From positions 1 to 64,000 of the forward strand of contig DAOTTZ010000003.1 in assembly GCA_034437535.1 (NCBI GenBank): a DNA stretch of 64,000 nt, given 5' to 3'. How positions within the stretch are numbered: the stretch's first letter is position 1; each line of letters starts with the position of its first letter. Position numbers and translations under genes: made by a program. Shown piece after piece: positions 57,013-64,000 of this stretch. The notes beneath the pieces were generated by a model. It did no database searches, was not told the origin of the DNA, and worked only from the letters and a program-made list of their open reading frames with translations. The stretch comes from J038 sp034437535 (GTDB lineage Bacteria; Chloroflexota; Anaerolineae; Aggregatilineales; Phototrophicaceae).

Positions 57013-57759
57013 ATGACAATTGAGAGCCAACAGGATCTAATCGGCTTAATGGCAATTGGGCGCATCTGCGGCCTGACGTTGCACGAAATGGCATCGCATC
57101 TGCAAGCGGGGATGACGACACGCGAGCTTGACGAAATCGGCGCGGAGATCTTACGCAAGCACGGGGCGCGTTCCGCACCGATCCTGGCGTATAAGTTCCC
57201 CGGTCATACCTGCATCAGCATTAACGATGAAGCCGCGCACGGCATCCCTGGTGATCGCGTCATCCAACCGGGCGACCTGGTGAACATCGACGTCTCCGCC
57301 GAGAAAGACGGCTTCTGGGGCGATACCGGACGCAGTTTCGCCGTCCCCCCGGTGAGCAAGCAAAAGCAAGATCTGCTGGATGCGACCGAGCGTGCGCTGG
57401 AAATTGCGATTGAGCATACCCGCGCTGGTATGCCGATCTACGAGATGAGCAAAGCGGTAGAAGCCTTCGCCCGTAAGCGCGGGTATACCATCATCGAGGA
57501 GTTGGGCGGGCATGGCGTCGGGCGTCACATCCACGAGAAGCCTTCTGTGCCGCATACCCCGCGCCGGCGTGTGCGCCAGAAGTTCCACGATGGGATGGTG
57601 ATTACGCTGGAACCGTTCTTGACGACCGGGGCCAACCATGTGCAGACCATGCCGGATGGATGGACGCTCAAGACGACCGACGGATCACTTTCTGCCCAGA
57701 TGGAACATACCATCGTCGTCACGCCGGATCGCCCGATTCTGGTCACGGCCTTAGCATAA
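57013..57759 (+). CDS. map: type I methionine aminopeptidase
   Basis: A 248-residue enzyme that removes the first Met of new proteins. Metal ligands are visible in order: Asp in VNIDVSA, Asp in WGDTGRSF, His in GGHGVGRHIHE, Glu in ITLEPF and Glu in QMEHTIV. The substrate His is in AHGIPGD. It has no N-terminal zinc extension. AGGAATGAGGAC precedes the ATG. It does not share obvious function with its neighbours. Confidence 0.96.
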   Translation: MTIESQQDLIGLMAIGRICGLTLHEMASHLQAGMTTRELDEIGAEILRKHGARSAPILAYKFPGHTCISINDEAAHGIPGDRVIQPGDLVNIDVSAEKDGFWGDTGRSFAVPPVSKQKQDLLDATERALEIAIEHTRAGMPIYEMSKAVEAFARKRGYTIIEELGGHGVGRHIHEKPSVPHTPRRRVRQKFHDGMVITLEPFLTTGANHVQTMPDGWTLKTTDGSLSAQMEHTIVVTPDRPILVTALA

Positions 57760-57782
57760 AAGCGAAAAGAAACGGATGGATC

Positions 57783-58328
57783 ATGTTGGAATTTGACGCG
57801 CTCCCGCTGGCTGGAGCTTATCTCATCACCCCGCCTGTGTTCCACGATAACCGGGGATACTTCACCGTGCCTTACCAGCAAGCGGCCTTCGCCCAGCATG
57901 GTCTGGTCACTGATTGGGTGCAGGACAACCAATCGTACAGCCAACGCGGTGTCTTGCGGGGCTTCCACTTTCAATATCCACCGCACACCGAGACCAAGCT
58001 GGTGCGTGCGCTTCAGGGTCGCATCCTGGATGTGATCGTCGATCTCCGCCAGGATTCGCCAACCTTCCGGCAAACGCACAGCGTCGAACTGAACGACGAA
58101 AACCGCCAGATGGTCTACATCCCGCGTGGGTTTGGTCACGCCTTCTGTGTGTTGAGCGATTTCGCCGTCGTGACGTACAAGGTGGATAACGCTTACGCGC
58201 CCGACGCCGGGGGCGGGTTGATCTGGAACGATCCCACGCTGAACGTGGACTGGCCGATCAAGATGCCGGTTCTCTCCGACAAAGACCGTGAATTGCCCAC
58301 ACTCAGCGACTGGGAATCGCCATTTTAG
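57783..58328 (+). CDS. rfbC: dTDP-4-dehydrorhamnose 3,5-epimerase-like protein
   Basis: A 181-residue cupin of the RmlC family. FHDNRGYFTVPY, the catalytic-His region GVLRGFHFQYP, RALQGRILDVIVDLR and the Tyr-containing VYIPRGFGHAF are all present. It would epimerise a dTDP-4-keto-6-deoxy sugar. The other rml genes are not in the window. A longer frame starting at 57660 inside map is rejected because the family N-terminus begins at the ATG 57783. Confidence 0.9.
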   Translation: MLEFDALPLAGAYLITPPVFHDNRGYFTVPYQQAAFAQHGLVTDWVQDNQSYSQRGVLRGFHFQYPPHTETKLVRALQGRILDVIVDLRQDSPTFRQTHSVELNDENRQMVYIPRGFGHAFCVLSDFAVVTYKVDNAYAPDAGGGLIWNDPTLNVDWPIKMPVLSDKDRELPTLSDWESPF

Positions 58329-58389
58329 CCGGATGTGCGGTACACTTTAACATCAGTCAAACACCCATATTCTGATTTGGAGGTGCGCT

Positions 58390-59751
58390 ATGCGCCGTCT
58401 CATTCGTCTGGTTCTCGTCTTGCTTATTCTCGGTGGGTTGGTCGTCGGGGCCGTCATCCTGCTGGATGTCGATCTATTCCCCGGTGATGATGATCGTGTC
58501 AACGTCGCCCTACCGACGCGCACCCCGCAACCGGATGCCCCACCACCGGATGAGGACGACGCGACTCCACCGCCCATTACCGTCTCGGACGATTGCCAAC
58601 CGGTCACAGCGGAAAGTGGTGAAGTGGTTGACGCCCAGGCGGAGCGTGAGCAAGCCGTCGCCAGCGCACAGGGCCTGCCAGGGGTAGAGCCGCGCTTCCG
58701 GGCGATGGCCCTTTCCGCCTCTGCGCGGGGTGATGCGACTCAAACCATCTTGATCCAGTTCACAGCCGATTCCAGCCCGCAGGAACGCCAGCAATATCTG
58801 GCGTCGATTCGTGCCCGTGCCCGCCGGCAGATCGAAGAACTGAACACGGTCGTTGTCGCCCTCCCACCGACGACCCGGCTGAGTGCGTTACCGCGCTCCC
58901 CGATTGTGGAGAGCATCGAACGGGAGCAGACCGCCGGTTCTACCGCCATCGACACGCCGACCAATGATCTGCGATTTGGCGAGCAATGGGCACTGCCGGT
59001 GATGGGTGTGCCCAACGCCTGGAGCCAACTGCCAGAGACACTGGATCCGGTCGTGGTCGCCGTCATCGACAGCGGGGTGTGCCTGGATCATCCCGATTTA
59101 ATCGGGCGATTGGTGCCGGGCTTTGACTTTGTAGAAAGCGACGACCAACCGCAAGACTTGTTCGAGCATGGGTGTGGTGTGGCCGGGGTCATCGCCGCAG
59201 AGATCAACAACGGTGAAGGCATCGCCGGGGTCGCGCCCAACGCGCAGATCATGCCCTTGCGCGTGCTGGATGCGACCGGCTTCGGGGATTACTCCAACAT
59301 CGCACTGGCGATCACCTATGCGGTGGATAACGGCGCAGACATCATCAACCTGAGCCTGGCCGGGCCGGGATACTCCGGCATCCTGGAAGACGCGGTTAAT
59401 TACGCGCTGGATAACGGCCTTACGGTCATCGCCGCCGCCGGGAACAGCGCGACCGATATGCCATTTTATCCGGCGGCCCTCTCCGGTGTAATCAGTGTAG
59501 GGTCGGTTGACCCGGATCTACAACGGAGCCGCTTTAGCAACTTTGGCATCAGTGTTGATCTGCAAGCCCCAGGCCGGGACATCCTGACGACCGATAGCAC
59601 CGGCAGTTATCGTCTGCAAAGCGGGACATCGTTCGCCGCGCCCCAGGTGGCCGGGATCGCCGCGCTGGCCCAAGTGCTGGATGTGCCGCTCAACGTGGAG
59701 GACGACATCGTTTTCATCTATGGGCCGGAGACAATCCCGGAGTGTGAATAA
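58390..59751 (+). CDS. secreted or anchored subtilisin-like serine protease (S8)
   Basis: A 453-residue S8 protease. An N-terminal hydrophobic helix (LVLVLLILGGLVVGAVILL) serves as signal or anchor and is followed by a Pro/Asp-rich linker. About residues 100-195 look like an I9-type propeptide. The catalytic triad is Asp227 (VIDSGVCLDHPD), His260 (HGCGVAGVIA) and Ser414 (SGTSFAAPQVAG), with the oxyanion Asn in AAAGNSATD. GGAGGT lies 6 bases before the ATG. It converges with the SH3b gene. Confidence 0.94.
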   Translation: MRRLIRLVLVLLILGGLVVGAVILLDVDLFPGDDDRVNVALPTRTPQPDAPPPDEDDATPPPITVSDDCQPVTAESGEVVDAQAEREQAVASAQGLPGVEPRFRAMALSASARGDATQTILIQFTADSSPQERQQYLASIRARARRQIEELNTVVVALPPTTRLSALPRSPIVESIEREQTAGSTAIDTPTNDLRFGEQWALPVMGVPNAWSQLPETLDPVVVAVIDSGVCLDHPDLIGRLVPGFDFVESDDQPQDLFEHGCGVAGVIAAEINNGEGIAGVAPNAQIMPLRVLDATGFGDYSNIALAITYAVDNGADIINLSLAGPGYSGILEDAVNYALDNGLTVIAAAGNSATDMPFYPAALSGVISVGSVDPDLQRSRFSNFGISVDLQAPGRDILTTDSTGSYRLQSGTSFAAPQVAGIAALAQVLDVPLNVEDDIVFIYGPETIPECE

Positions 59752-59760
59752 CTAACACAA

Positions 59761-59905
59761 TCAGCCGTCAACGCAGTTGAACGACGCCGGGAAAGGCTCG
59801 CTCTGGTTACCTGCCGCGTCTTGCAGGGTAATTAACCACTGCACCGGGCCGATGAAGTTTTCCCCGGCGAGACTGACTACATTCGACCGACCAGCCCAGA
59901 GTCCC
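59761..59905 (-). other. original C-terminal tail of the SH3b protein in the +1 frame
   Basis: Reading minus strand in the +1 frame gives LWAGRSNVVSLAGENF, then IGPVQWLITLQDAAGNQ and SEPFPASFNCVDG before a TGA at 59761-59763. It has the strand pattern, Cys and acidity of the preceding domain. Its end lies 9 bases from the convergent protease stop. Confidence 0.75.
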
Positions 59906-61093
59906 GGCCTGCATATCGCCAGCCAGCATGGTTAGATCGGTATGCTGGCCTCCTTGCCATTCACCCAGGGCGGCGTAAACGAACTCGACATTCATCTGCA
60001 CGATGTCGTCACCGTCCGGGTTGACGAATTGAAGCGGACACGCCATCACGCCAGTATCAGAGACAACCGCGCACTCCGCCACGGAGACAATGGTCGGAGC
60101 TTGCAGGGCCGGTGGAGCCTGCGACTCAAGCGGTACTGGCAATAATTCAAGCGGAAGTTGGGCGACACCTGCCGGGTCGTACACCCTCACTGTAACCTCC
60201 CCAGTAGGTCTACCGTCCGCATCCAGCGTGACGTTGACTCTACTGCCGGAGGGCGCGACATACATCTGTCCATCTACCTGAACGCGCCCGGTTCCATCCA
60301 ACACATCAATTTGCATGATGGCATCGGGCGACACCCGGATAAAGGCCGTCGCGGTCAGTTCCAGGATGACCTGATTAACCTGAAGCAAGGCGGGGTCGTC
60401 ATCAGCTTGTACCAGAATACCGCTGTGTGTATCATCACAATCGGGAGTATCCCCGCCGGAAAACGTAAACGCCTGTAAACCGGTAAAGACAGGCGTATCG
60501 ACGGTGACTTCCTCCAGGTTGGTCGGTTCCAGGCCGATCCGCCGGGCAGGCACCCACCCAACCGCTTGATCTTCGCGCATAATCCGTACCCAGTTATGGG
60601 TACAGTTGCAAGCGTTGACCGTGATCGTCTCACCGGCAGACACTGTGCCGATGACCTCATAGTTAGATCCAGGGCCGCTGTAGACATCGGCATCGGATGC
60701 GACCTGTGTCTCTACGCCGACCTGACCACTAGCAACACTCTGAATGGACGACTCCCCAAAAAGGGCGATGAACGTCCCGCCGACCTCCGGTTGCAGGCGT
60801 AAAAGCGCAATACCACTGTCGCGGGTCGTTACCGCGCAGGTGGCCTCTAGCGGGAGGCGTTGGCCAACGGTCTCAAACGGGGGAGCGTCCTCACAGGTGA
60901 TTACCAGTTCGATAGGATCAAAGCCGTAGCAGATCTCGCCGGCCTCTAACTCGGCACACTCAGTTGCCGCCGCCGCTAAATTTTCCGGCGGCAACCGATC
61001 ACAAGTATCACGCTCGTCGTCATCCTGCGCCAGAACCGGGAGCGACATCACCAGGATCAGCATGACACTCAAACTCAGTACCATTTTTTGCAT
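59807..61093 (-). CDS. secreted SH3b-domain protein, C-terminus frameshifted
   Basis: A 428-residue secreted protein. The signal peptide MQKMVLSLSVMLILVMSL ends VLA before QDDDERD. A bacterial SH3 domain covers about residues 135-190 (DADVYSGPGSNYEVIGTV, VGWVPARRIGL), followed by beta-rich sequence with paired Cys. The last 29 residues in this frame (SVECSQSRRGKLHRPG...) are basic and unlike the rest. In the +1 frame the sequence runs on sensibly to 59761, so a one-base change near 59895-59905 has shifted the frame. AAGGAGG lies 8 bases before the ATG at 61093. Cell-surface binding is a guess. Confidence 0.78.
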   Translation of the reverse strand: MQKMVLSLSVMLILVMSLPVLAQDDDERDTCDRLPPENLAAAATECAELEAGEICYGFDPIELVITCEDAPPFETVGQRLPLEATCAVTTRDSGIALLRLQPEVGGTFIALFGESSIQSVASGQVGVETQVASDADVYSGPGSNYEVIGTVSAGETITVNACNCTHNWVRIMREDQAVGWVPARRIGLEPTNLEEVTVDTPVFTGLQAFTFSGGDTPDCDDTHSGILVQADDDPALLQVNQVILELTATAFIRVSPDAIMQIDVLDGTGRVQVDGQMYVAPSGSRVNVTLDADGRPTGEVTVRVYDPAGVAQLPLELLPVPLESQAPPALQAPTIVSVAECAVVSDTGVMACPLQFVNPDGDDIVQMNVEFVYAALGEWQGGQHTDLTMLAGDMQAGTLGWSVECSQSRRGKLHRPGAVVNYPARRGR

Positions 61094-61266
61094 ATGTACA
61101 CCCTCCTTTGCGCTGGTGTGTATGCAGTAAACCACCAGCCAAAATGCTATGTTGATAAATTTAGTGTACAGATAGCGTTAAGGCCGTTTACAGTGTCAAA
61201 TGTCATGATTGGTGGGTTATGCGATTTTAACCGCATGGCAAGGCACCCGGCGGGCAATATGGCCGG

Positions 61267-62367
61267 TTAGAGAGCCTGGGCCAGATCAGCGGTGAGGTCA
61301 TCGGCGTCCTCAATGCCGACTGACAACCGCAACAGATCAGGCGGGGTGGGACTGTGGGGGCCTTCCAGCAGGCCGCGTGCTTCGATCAACGTCTCGACGC
61401 CGCCCAGACTGGTCGCCTGCCGGATCAAGCGGACGGCATTGGCGACACGGGCGGCCCCTTCCCCGCCGCCAGCCACCCGGAAGGAGAGCATCGCACCGAA
61501 GCCGCCGGGCATCTGGCGGGCGGCCAACGCATGACCGGGGTGAGACTCCAGGCCAGGATAATACACAGCATGAACGCCGGGTTGGGCTTGCAGGAAAGCC
61601 GCGATTGTGGCGGCGTTGCGCGTCTGCTCTCGCAGGCGCAGGGCCAACGTGGGCAGGCTCCGCAAGAGGAGCCAGCAATCAAACGGGGCCGGAACACCGC
61701 CGGTCAAGGTCTGGATTTCGCGCAGACGTTCGGCCAGCGCATCATCCCGCAGGCAGAGTGCGCCACCCAGCACGTCACTGTGGCCGCCGAAGTATTTGGT
61801 GGTGGAATACATGACGACATCCGCGCCGAAGTCAAGCGGTCGCTGGATCACAGGCGTACACCAGGTGTTATCGACCACGCACAATGCGCCAGCGGCCTTA
61901 GCGCGATCTGTGATGGCCTGAATATCGGTGATCTTGAGGGCGGGGTTGGAGGGTGTCTCGATCCAGACGAGGCGCGTCTCGTCGCGCAGGGTGGCAGAGA
62001 GTTGGGCCGGGTCGGTCAGATCGACATTATCGACGACGATGCCAGGGAACACTGCCATCAGTGAGCGCGTCCCATGATAGACATCATCAGGGATAATCAC
62101 ATGATCGCCAGGACTCAGCGTGTGCAAGATGGCGGTCACGGCGGCCAGCCCGGAGGCGAAGGCCAGCGCGTGCGCGGCGTTTTCCAGCCGGGCCAGGGCC
62201 GTTTCCAGCGCGGATCGGTTGGGGTTGCTCTGGCGGGTGTAGACGTGACCGGCGGGATAGGTGCCGTCGGCGTGACGTTCAAAGGTAGTGGAGAGGACAA
62301 TATCCGGGGCGATACTGCCGCTGGTGTGGGTGCTCCCGGCGTGGACGGCAAGCGTGTTGAACTTCAT
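61267..62367 (-). CDS. metB: cystathionine gamma-synthase/lyase-type PLP enzyme
   Basis: A 366-residue trans-sulfuration enzyme. The N-terminal TLAVHAGS, the YTRQSNPNR segment, LAFASGLAAVTA, the cofactor Asp region VVDNTWCTPVIQRP and the PLP-binding Lys in MYSTTKYFGGHSD are all present. Both synthases and lyases share these, so the direction (methionine or cysteine synthesis) is not settled; metB is a tentative symbol. AAAGGA lies 10 bases before the ATG. No other sulfur genes are adjacent. Confidence 0.9.
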   Translation of the reverse strand: MKFNTLAVHAGSTHTSGSIAPDIVLSTTFERHADGTYPAGHVYTRQSNPNRSALETALARLENAAHALAFASGLAAVTAILHTLSPGDHVIIPDDVYHGTRSLMAVFPGIVVDNVDLTDPAQLSATLRDETRLVWIETPSNPALKITDIQAITDRAKAAGALCVVDNTWCTPVIQRPLDFGADVVMYSTTKYFGGHSDVLGGALCLRDDALAERLREIQTLTGGVPAPFDCWLLLRSLPTLALRLREQTRNAATIAAFLQAQPGVHAVYYPGLESHPGHALAARQMPGGFGAMLSFRVAGGGEGAARVANAVRLIRQATSLGGVETLIEARGLLEGPHSPTPPDLLRLSVGIEDADDLTADLAQAL

Positions 62368-62570
62368 GCGGACGATTCCTTTGAGAAGTGTTCGAGCAAG
62401 TAACGGTGCAGGAAAATATACCCCGCACCGATGCGGCGCACAAATCGAAGCTGGCGGGCGTGCTCCAATACATCGGGAATCTACCGGCTTTAGACCACAA
62501 GAGACACTGGACTTTTTAGATCATTTGTTCTATCATAGCGATGTAAATGGAGACGGGATAGAACAGTGAT

Positions 62571-62903
62571 ATGGCGACTCACCTTTTTCGAAATGGGCCG
62601 GCCTTGCGGCGTTTTCTACATGAGATGGGCTTACCGGTGACGACGGTTAAACGCAAGCGGGGCGGCTTGTTCGTGGCAGACTTCCGCACGCAGAAAGGGC
62701 AGGATTGGGACGGTCACATCCGGCCACAGGATCACGTCCCCGATGCGGTGCAACTGACGGACGCCCTGCGGCGGGCACTGCCCAGTGTGCAGATTATCAA
62801 GACACACGAGGCGGTGACAGATTGGCGGGACGACCCGGCGGAGCATATCCGCTATGAAACGACATTGTTATTTCGCATAAATGCCGCAAACACGGTAGAA
62901 TGA
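62571..62903 (+). CDS. hypothetical protein, 110 residues
   Basis: No family is recognised. The protein is small, soluble and basic at the N-terminus (KRKRGG), with an acidic middle and a helix-like DAVQLTDALRRALPS. It has no Cys. It is divergent from the metB-like gene, with about 200 bases between that should hold two promoters. A hairpin terminator follows its stop, which supports a real gene. The ribosome site is weak. Confidence 0.55.
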   Translation: MATHLFRNGPALRRFLHEMGLPVTTVKRKRGGLFVADFRTQKGQDWDGHIRPQDHVPDAVQLTDALRRALPSVQIIKTHEAVTDWRDDPAEHIRYETTLLFRINAANTVE

Positions 62904-62928
62904 TAATTGTGGCTCTCCCCTTTAGTGT

Positions 62929-62972
62929 AAGGAGGCTGGTCAGATGAGTTGGCCGGCCTCCTTTCCATTTTG
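62929..62972 (+). terminator. intrinsic terminator after the 110-residue gene
   Basis: An 11-base stem (62929-62939 with 62953-62963, one G-T pair) is followed by the T-rich TCCATTTTG. Confidence 0.7.
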
Positions 62973-62989
62973 ATCTATAGCTCTATAAT
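62962..62989 (+). promoter_or_regulatory. putative promoter of the right-edge secreted protein gene
   Basis: TTTCCA at 62962-62967 (four of six matches to TTGACA) and a perfect TATAAT at 62984-62989 are 16 bases apart. An AGGAGA ribosome site and the ATG at 63023 follow at normal distance. Confidence 0.4.
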
Positions 62990-63022
62990 CAAAGCAACGA
63001 TAATCATCAGGAGAGATCCAGC

Positions 63023-64000
63023 ATGCGGCGATATTTACTTGTCTTCATGGTCTTGGTGTTGGCGATGCCTGCCGCCGCGCAAGACGATCAAGCGACCTTC
63101 ACTTCAGTTGATGGGCGCGTGAGCTTCGCTTACCCGGCAGGCTGGTCGGTTGAGGTATCCGGCCTGTCGATCATCCTGACGCCGCCGGATAGCTTCGGTG
63201 AGTTGCGGCTGGGCATACTCCGGCGGGAAAGCCTGGGCGAGGATCTGCTGACGGCGTTCGAAGCGGAGACCGGCCAACCGCTCACAGGGGACATTTACGC
63301 GCAGTTACTGGCGGACGAATTGCCGGAAATCCGCGCCAATATTGAGGCCGACCTGGGCACCACACTGGGCGTGCCTGATGCCGTGTACACTGGCCCGGTG
63401 GAAATCGCCGGGTACAGCGGCGGATCGTTCACCTTCGGTGACAGGCCATCTTACATCTTTGATCTACCAGACGGCGACTTCTGGTCGGCCACTTTGGCGG
63501 GGGCGGATACCGACACACTCCAGGTCGGGCTGGAAATTGTGCTGGAAACGCTGACGCTCACGCCGTTTGAATTTGACCCTGGGGCCTACACGACCGCCAT
63601 CACAGCGGAGACCGCCGCCGAACTGCGCTTGATGACCGAGTATATCTCACCGGTTAGCACCGCCCGTGATCTGGCGATCTTCCCGGATGGAGAACGGCTA
63701 GCGGTCGCCAGTGGGGGCGACGTGTACATCCTGGCGATCCAGACCGCCGAGATCTTGCAGATTATCCGCCCAGAGGATTACCCGATTCGGACGATTGACC
63801 TCCACCCGGACGGCACACAGATCGCGGCGGGGGGAGATGTGCCGACCGCAGAAGGGCAAGCTGAGATCAGCGGTTACCGGTTGTATGATGCCACGACCGG
63901 CGACCTGCTTCAGACGGTACGAAGCGACTCGACACTCAATGTGGAGTCGATTGGCTACAACCCGGACGGAACCTTGATCGCGCTCAATGCGGGTGATCTA
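63023..64000 (+). CDS. secreted WD40-like protein (partial, runs off the window)
   Basis: The first 326 codons of an open gene. A signal peptide (YLLVFMVLVLAMPAAA) ends before QDDQATF. Residues 25-195 form a PsbP-like domain (VSFAYPAGWSVEV, LTPPDSFGELRLG, then VEIAGYSGGSF). From about 205 WD40/beta-propeller-like units begin: DLAIFPDGERLAVASGG, IDLHPDGTQIAAGG and IGYNPDGTLIALNAG. AGGAGA lies 8 bases before the ATG. The C-terminus is outside the window. Function is unknown; such propellers usually bind proteins. Confidence 0.8.
   Translation, partial: MRRYLLVFMVLVLAMPAAAQDDQATFTSVDGRVSFAYPAGWSVEVSGLSIILTPPDSFGELRLGILRRESLGEDLLTAFEAETGQPLTGDIYAQLLADELPEIRANIEADLGTTLGVPDAVYTGPVEIAGYSGGSFTFGDRPSYIFDLPDGDFWSATLAGADTDTLQVGLEIVLETLTLTPFEFDPGAYTTAITAETAAELRLMTEYISPVSTARDLAIFPDGERLAVASGGDVYILAIQTAEILQIIRPEDYPIRTIDLHPDGTQIAAGGDVPTAEGQAEISGYRLYDATTGDLLQTVRSDSTLNVESIGYNPDGTLIALNAGDL

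Noticed and set aside
57660..57782. A longer start for the RmlC-like gene inside map
   Set aside because: The 41 extra residues overlap map in another frame and are not part of the family sequence.

Overview
The window is a 64 kb piece of a bacterial chromosome, moderately GC-rich by eye, with about 55 protein genes. I saw no tRNA, rRNA or CRISPR array. Gene content points to a Chloroflexota bacterium (Anaerolineae or a related class). The reasons are a one-piece pyruvate:ferredoxin oxidoreductase next to a dihydroorotate-dehydrogenase-like protein, glycine-betaine and sugar ABC systems whose binding proteins have plain Ala-Gln cleavage sites, many secreted proteins whose mature form starts Gln-Asp/Glu, a transmembrane Ser/Thr kinase and several GT-C-type membrane proteins. 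The assignment is an inference; no marker gene in the window proves it.

Layout, left to right. 1-7.6 kb: the tail of a transposase, an orphan five-PAS histidine kinase, nifJ and a DHOD-like partner. 7.7-11.7 kb: a polysaccharide-modification group (FrhB-like protein, flippase-like membrane protein, polysaccharide pyruvyl transferase, methyltransferase). 11.7-16.1 kb (minus): proVWX for compatible-solute uptake, in which the permease carries a large extra extracytoplasmic domain. 16.5-17.1 kb (minus): two small coupled unknown genes. 17.5-23.3 kb: a complete Mrp Na+/H+ antiporter operon with fused A and B subunits. 23.4-26.9 kb (minus): a copper-linked pair, a membrane-fused MbnH-like di-heme enzyme and a large protein joining two PCuAC-type domains to an MbnP domain. 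27-28.6 kb: a second flippase-like protein and a cold-shock protein. 28.8-33 kb: dhaK-dhaL-dhaM, where DhaM carries HPr and a complete Enzyme I. 33.4-40.3 kb: membrane and cytosolic glycosyltransferases, a PHP phosphoesterase and a putative glycoside-hydrolase-like protein. 40.5-42.9 kb: cydAB behind a CRP/FNR-like site. 43-45.9 kb: NmrA-like, CsbD, AI-2E-type transporter and a small anchored protein. 46-54.7 kb (minus): Ser/Thr kinase, beta-phosphoglucomutase, two enlarged sugar permeases and a sugar-binding protein. 54.8-58.3 kb: dual-specificity phosphatase, sulfotransferase-like, FkbM methyltransferase, methionine aminopeptidase and an RmlC-type epimerase. 58.4-64 kb: subtilisin-like protease, a frameshifted SH3b protein, a trans-sulfuration PLP enzyme, a small unknown and the start of a secreted WD40-like protein that runs off the window.

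Several groups can be read as units. proVWX and Mrp both serve osmotic and sodium/pH homeostasis. Kinase, pgmB, malF and malG are packed on one strand, which suggests signal-linked disaccharide uptake and phosphorolysis. The MbnP/MbnH pair is the most unusual feature: its domain fusions suggest a self-contained extracytoplasmic copper-handling module.
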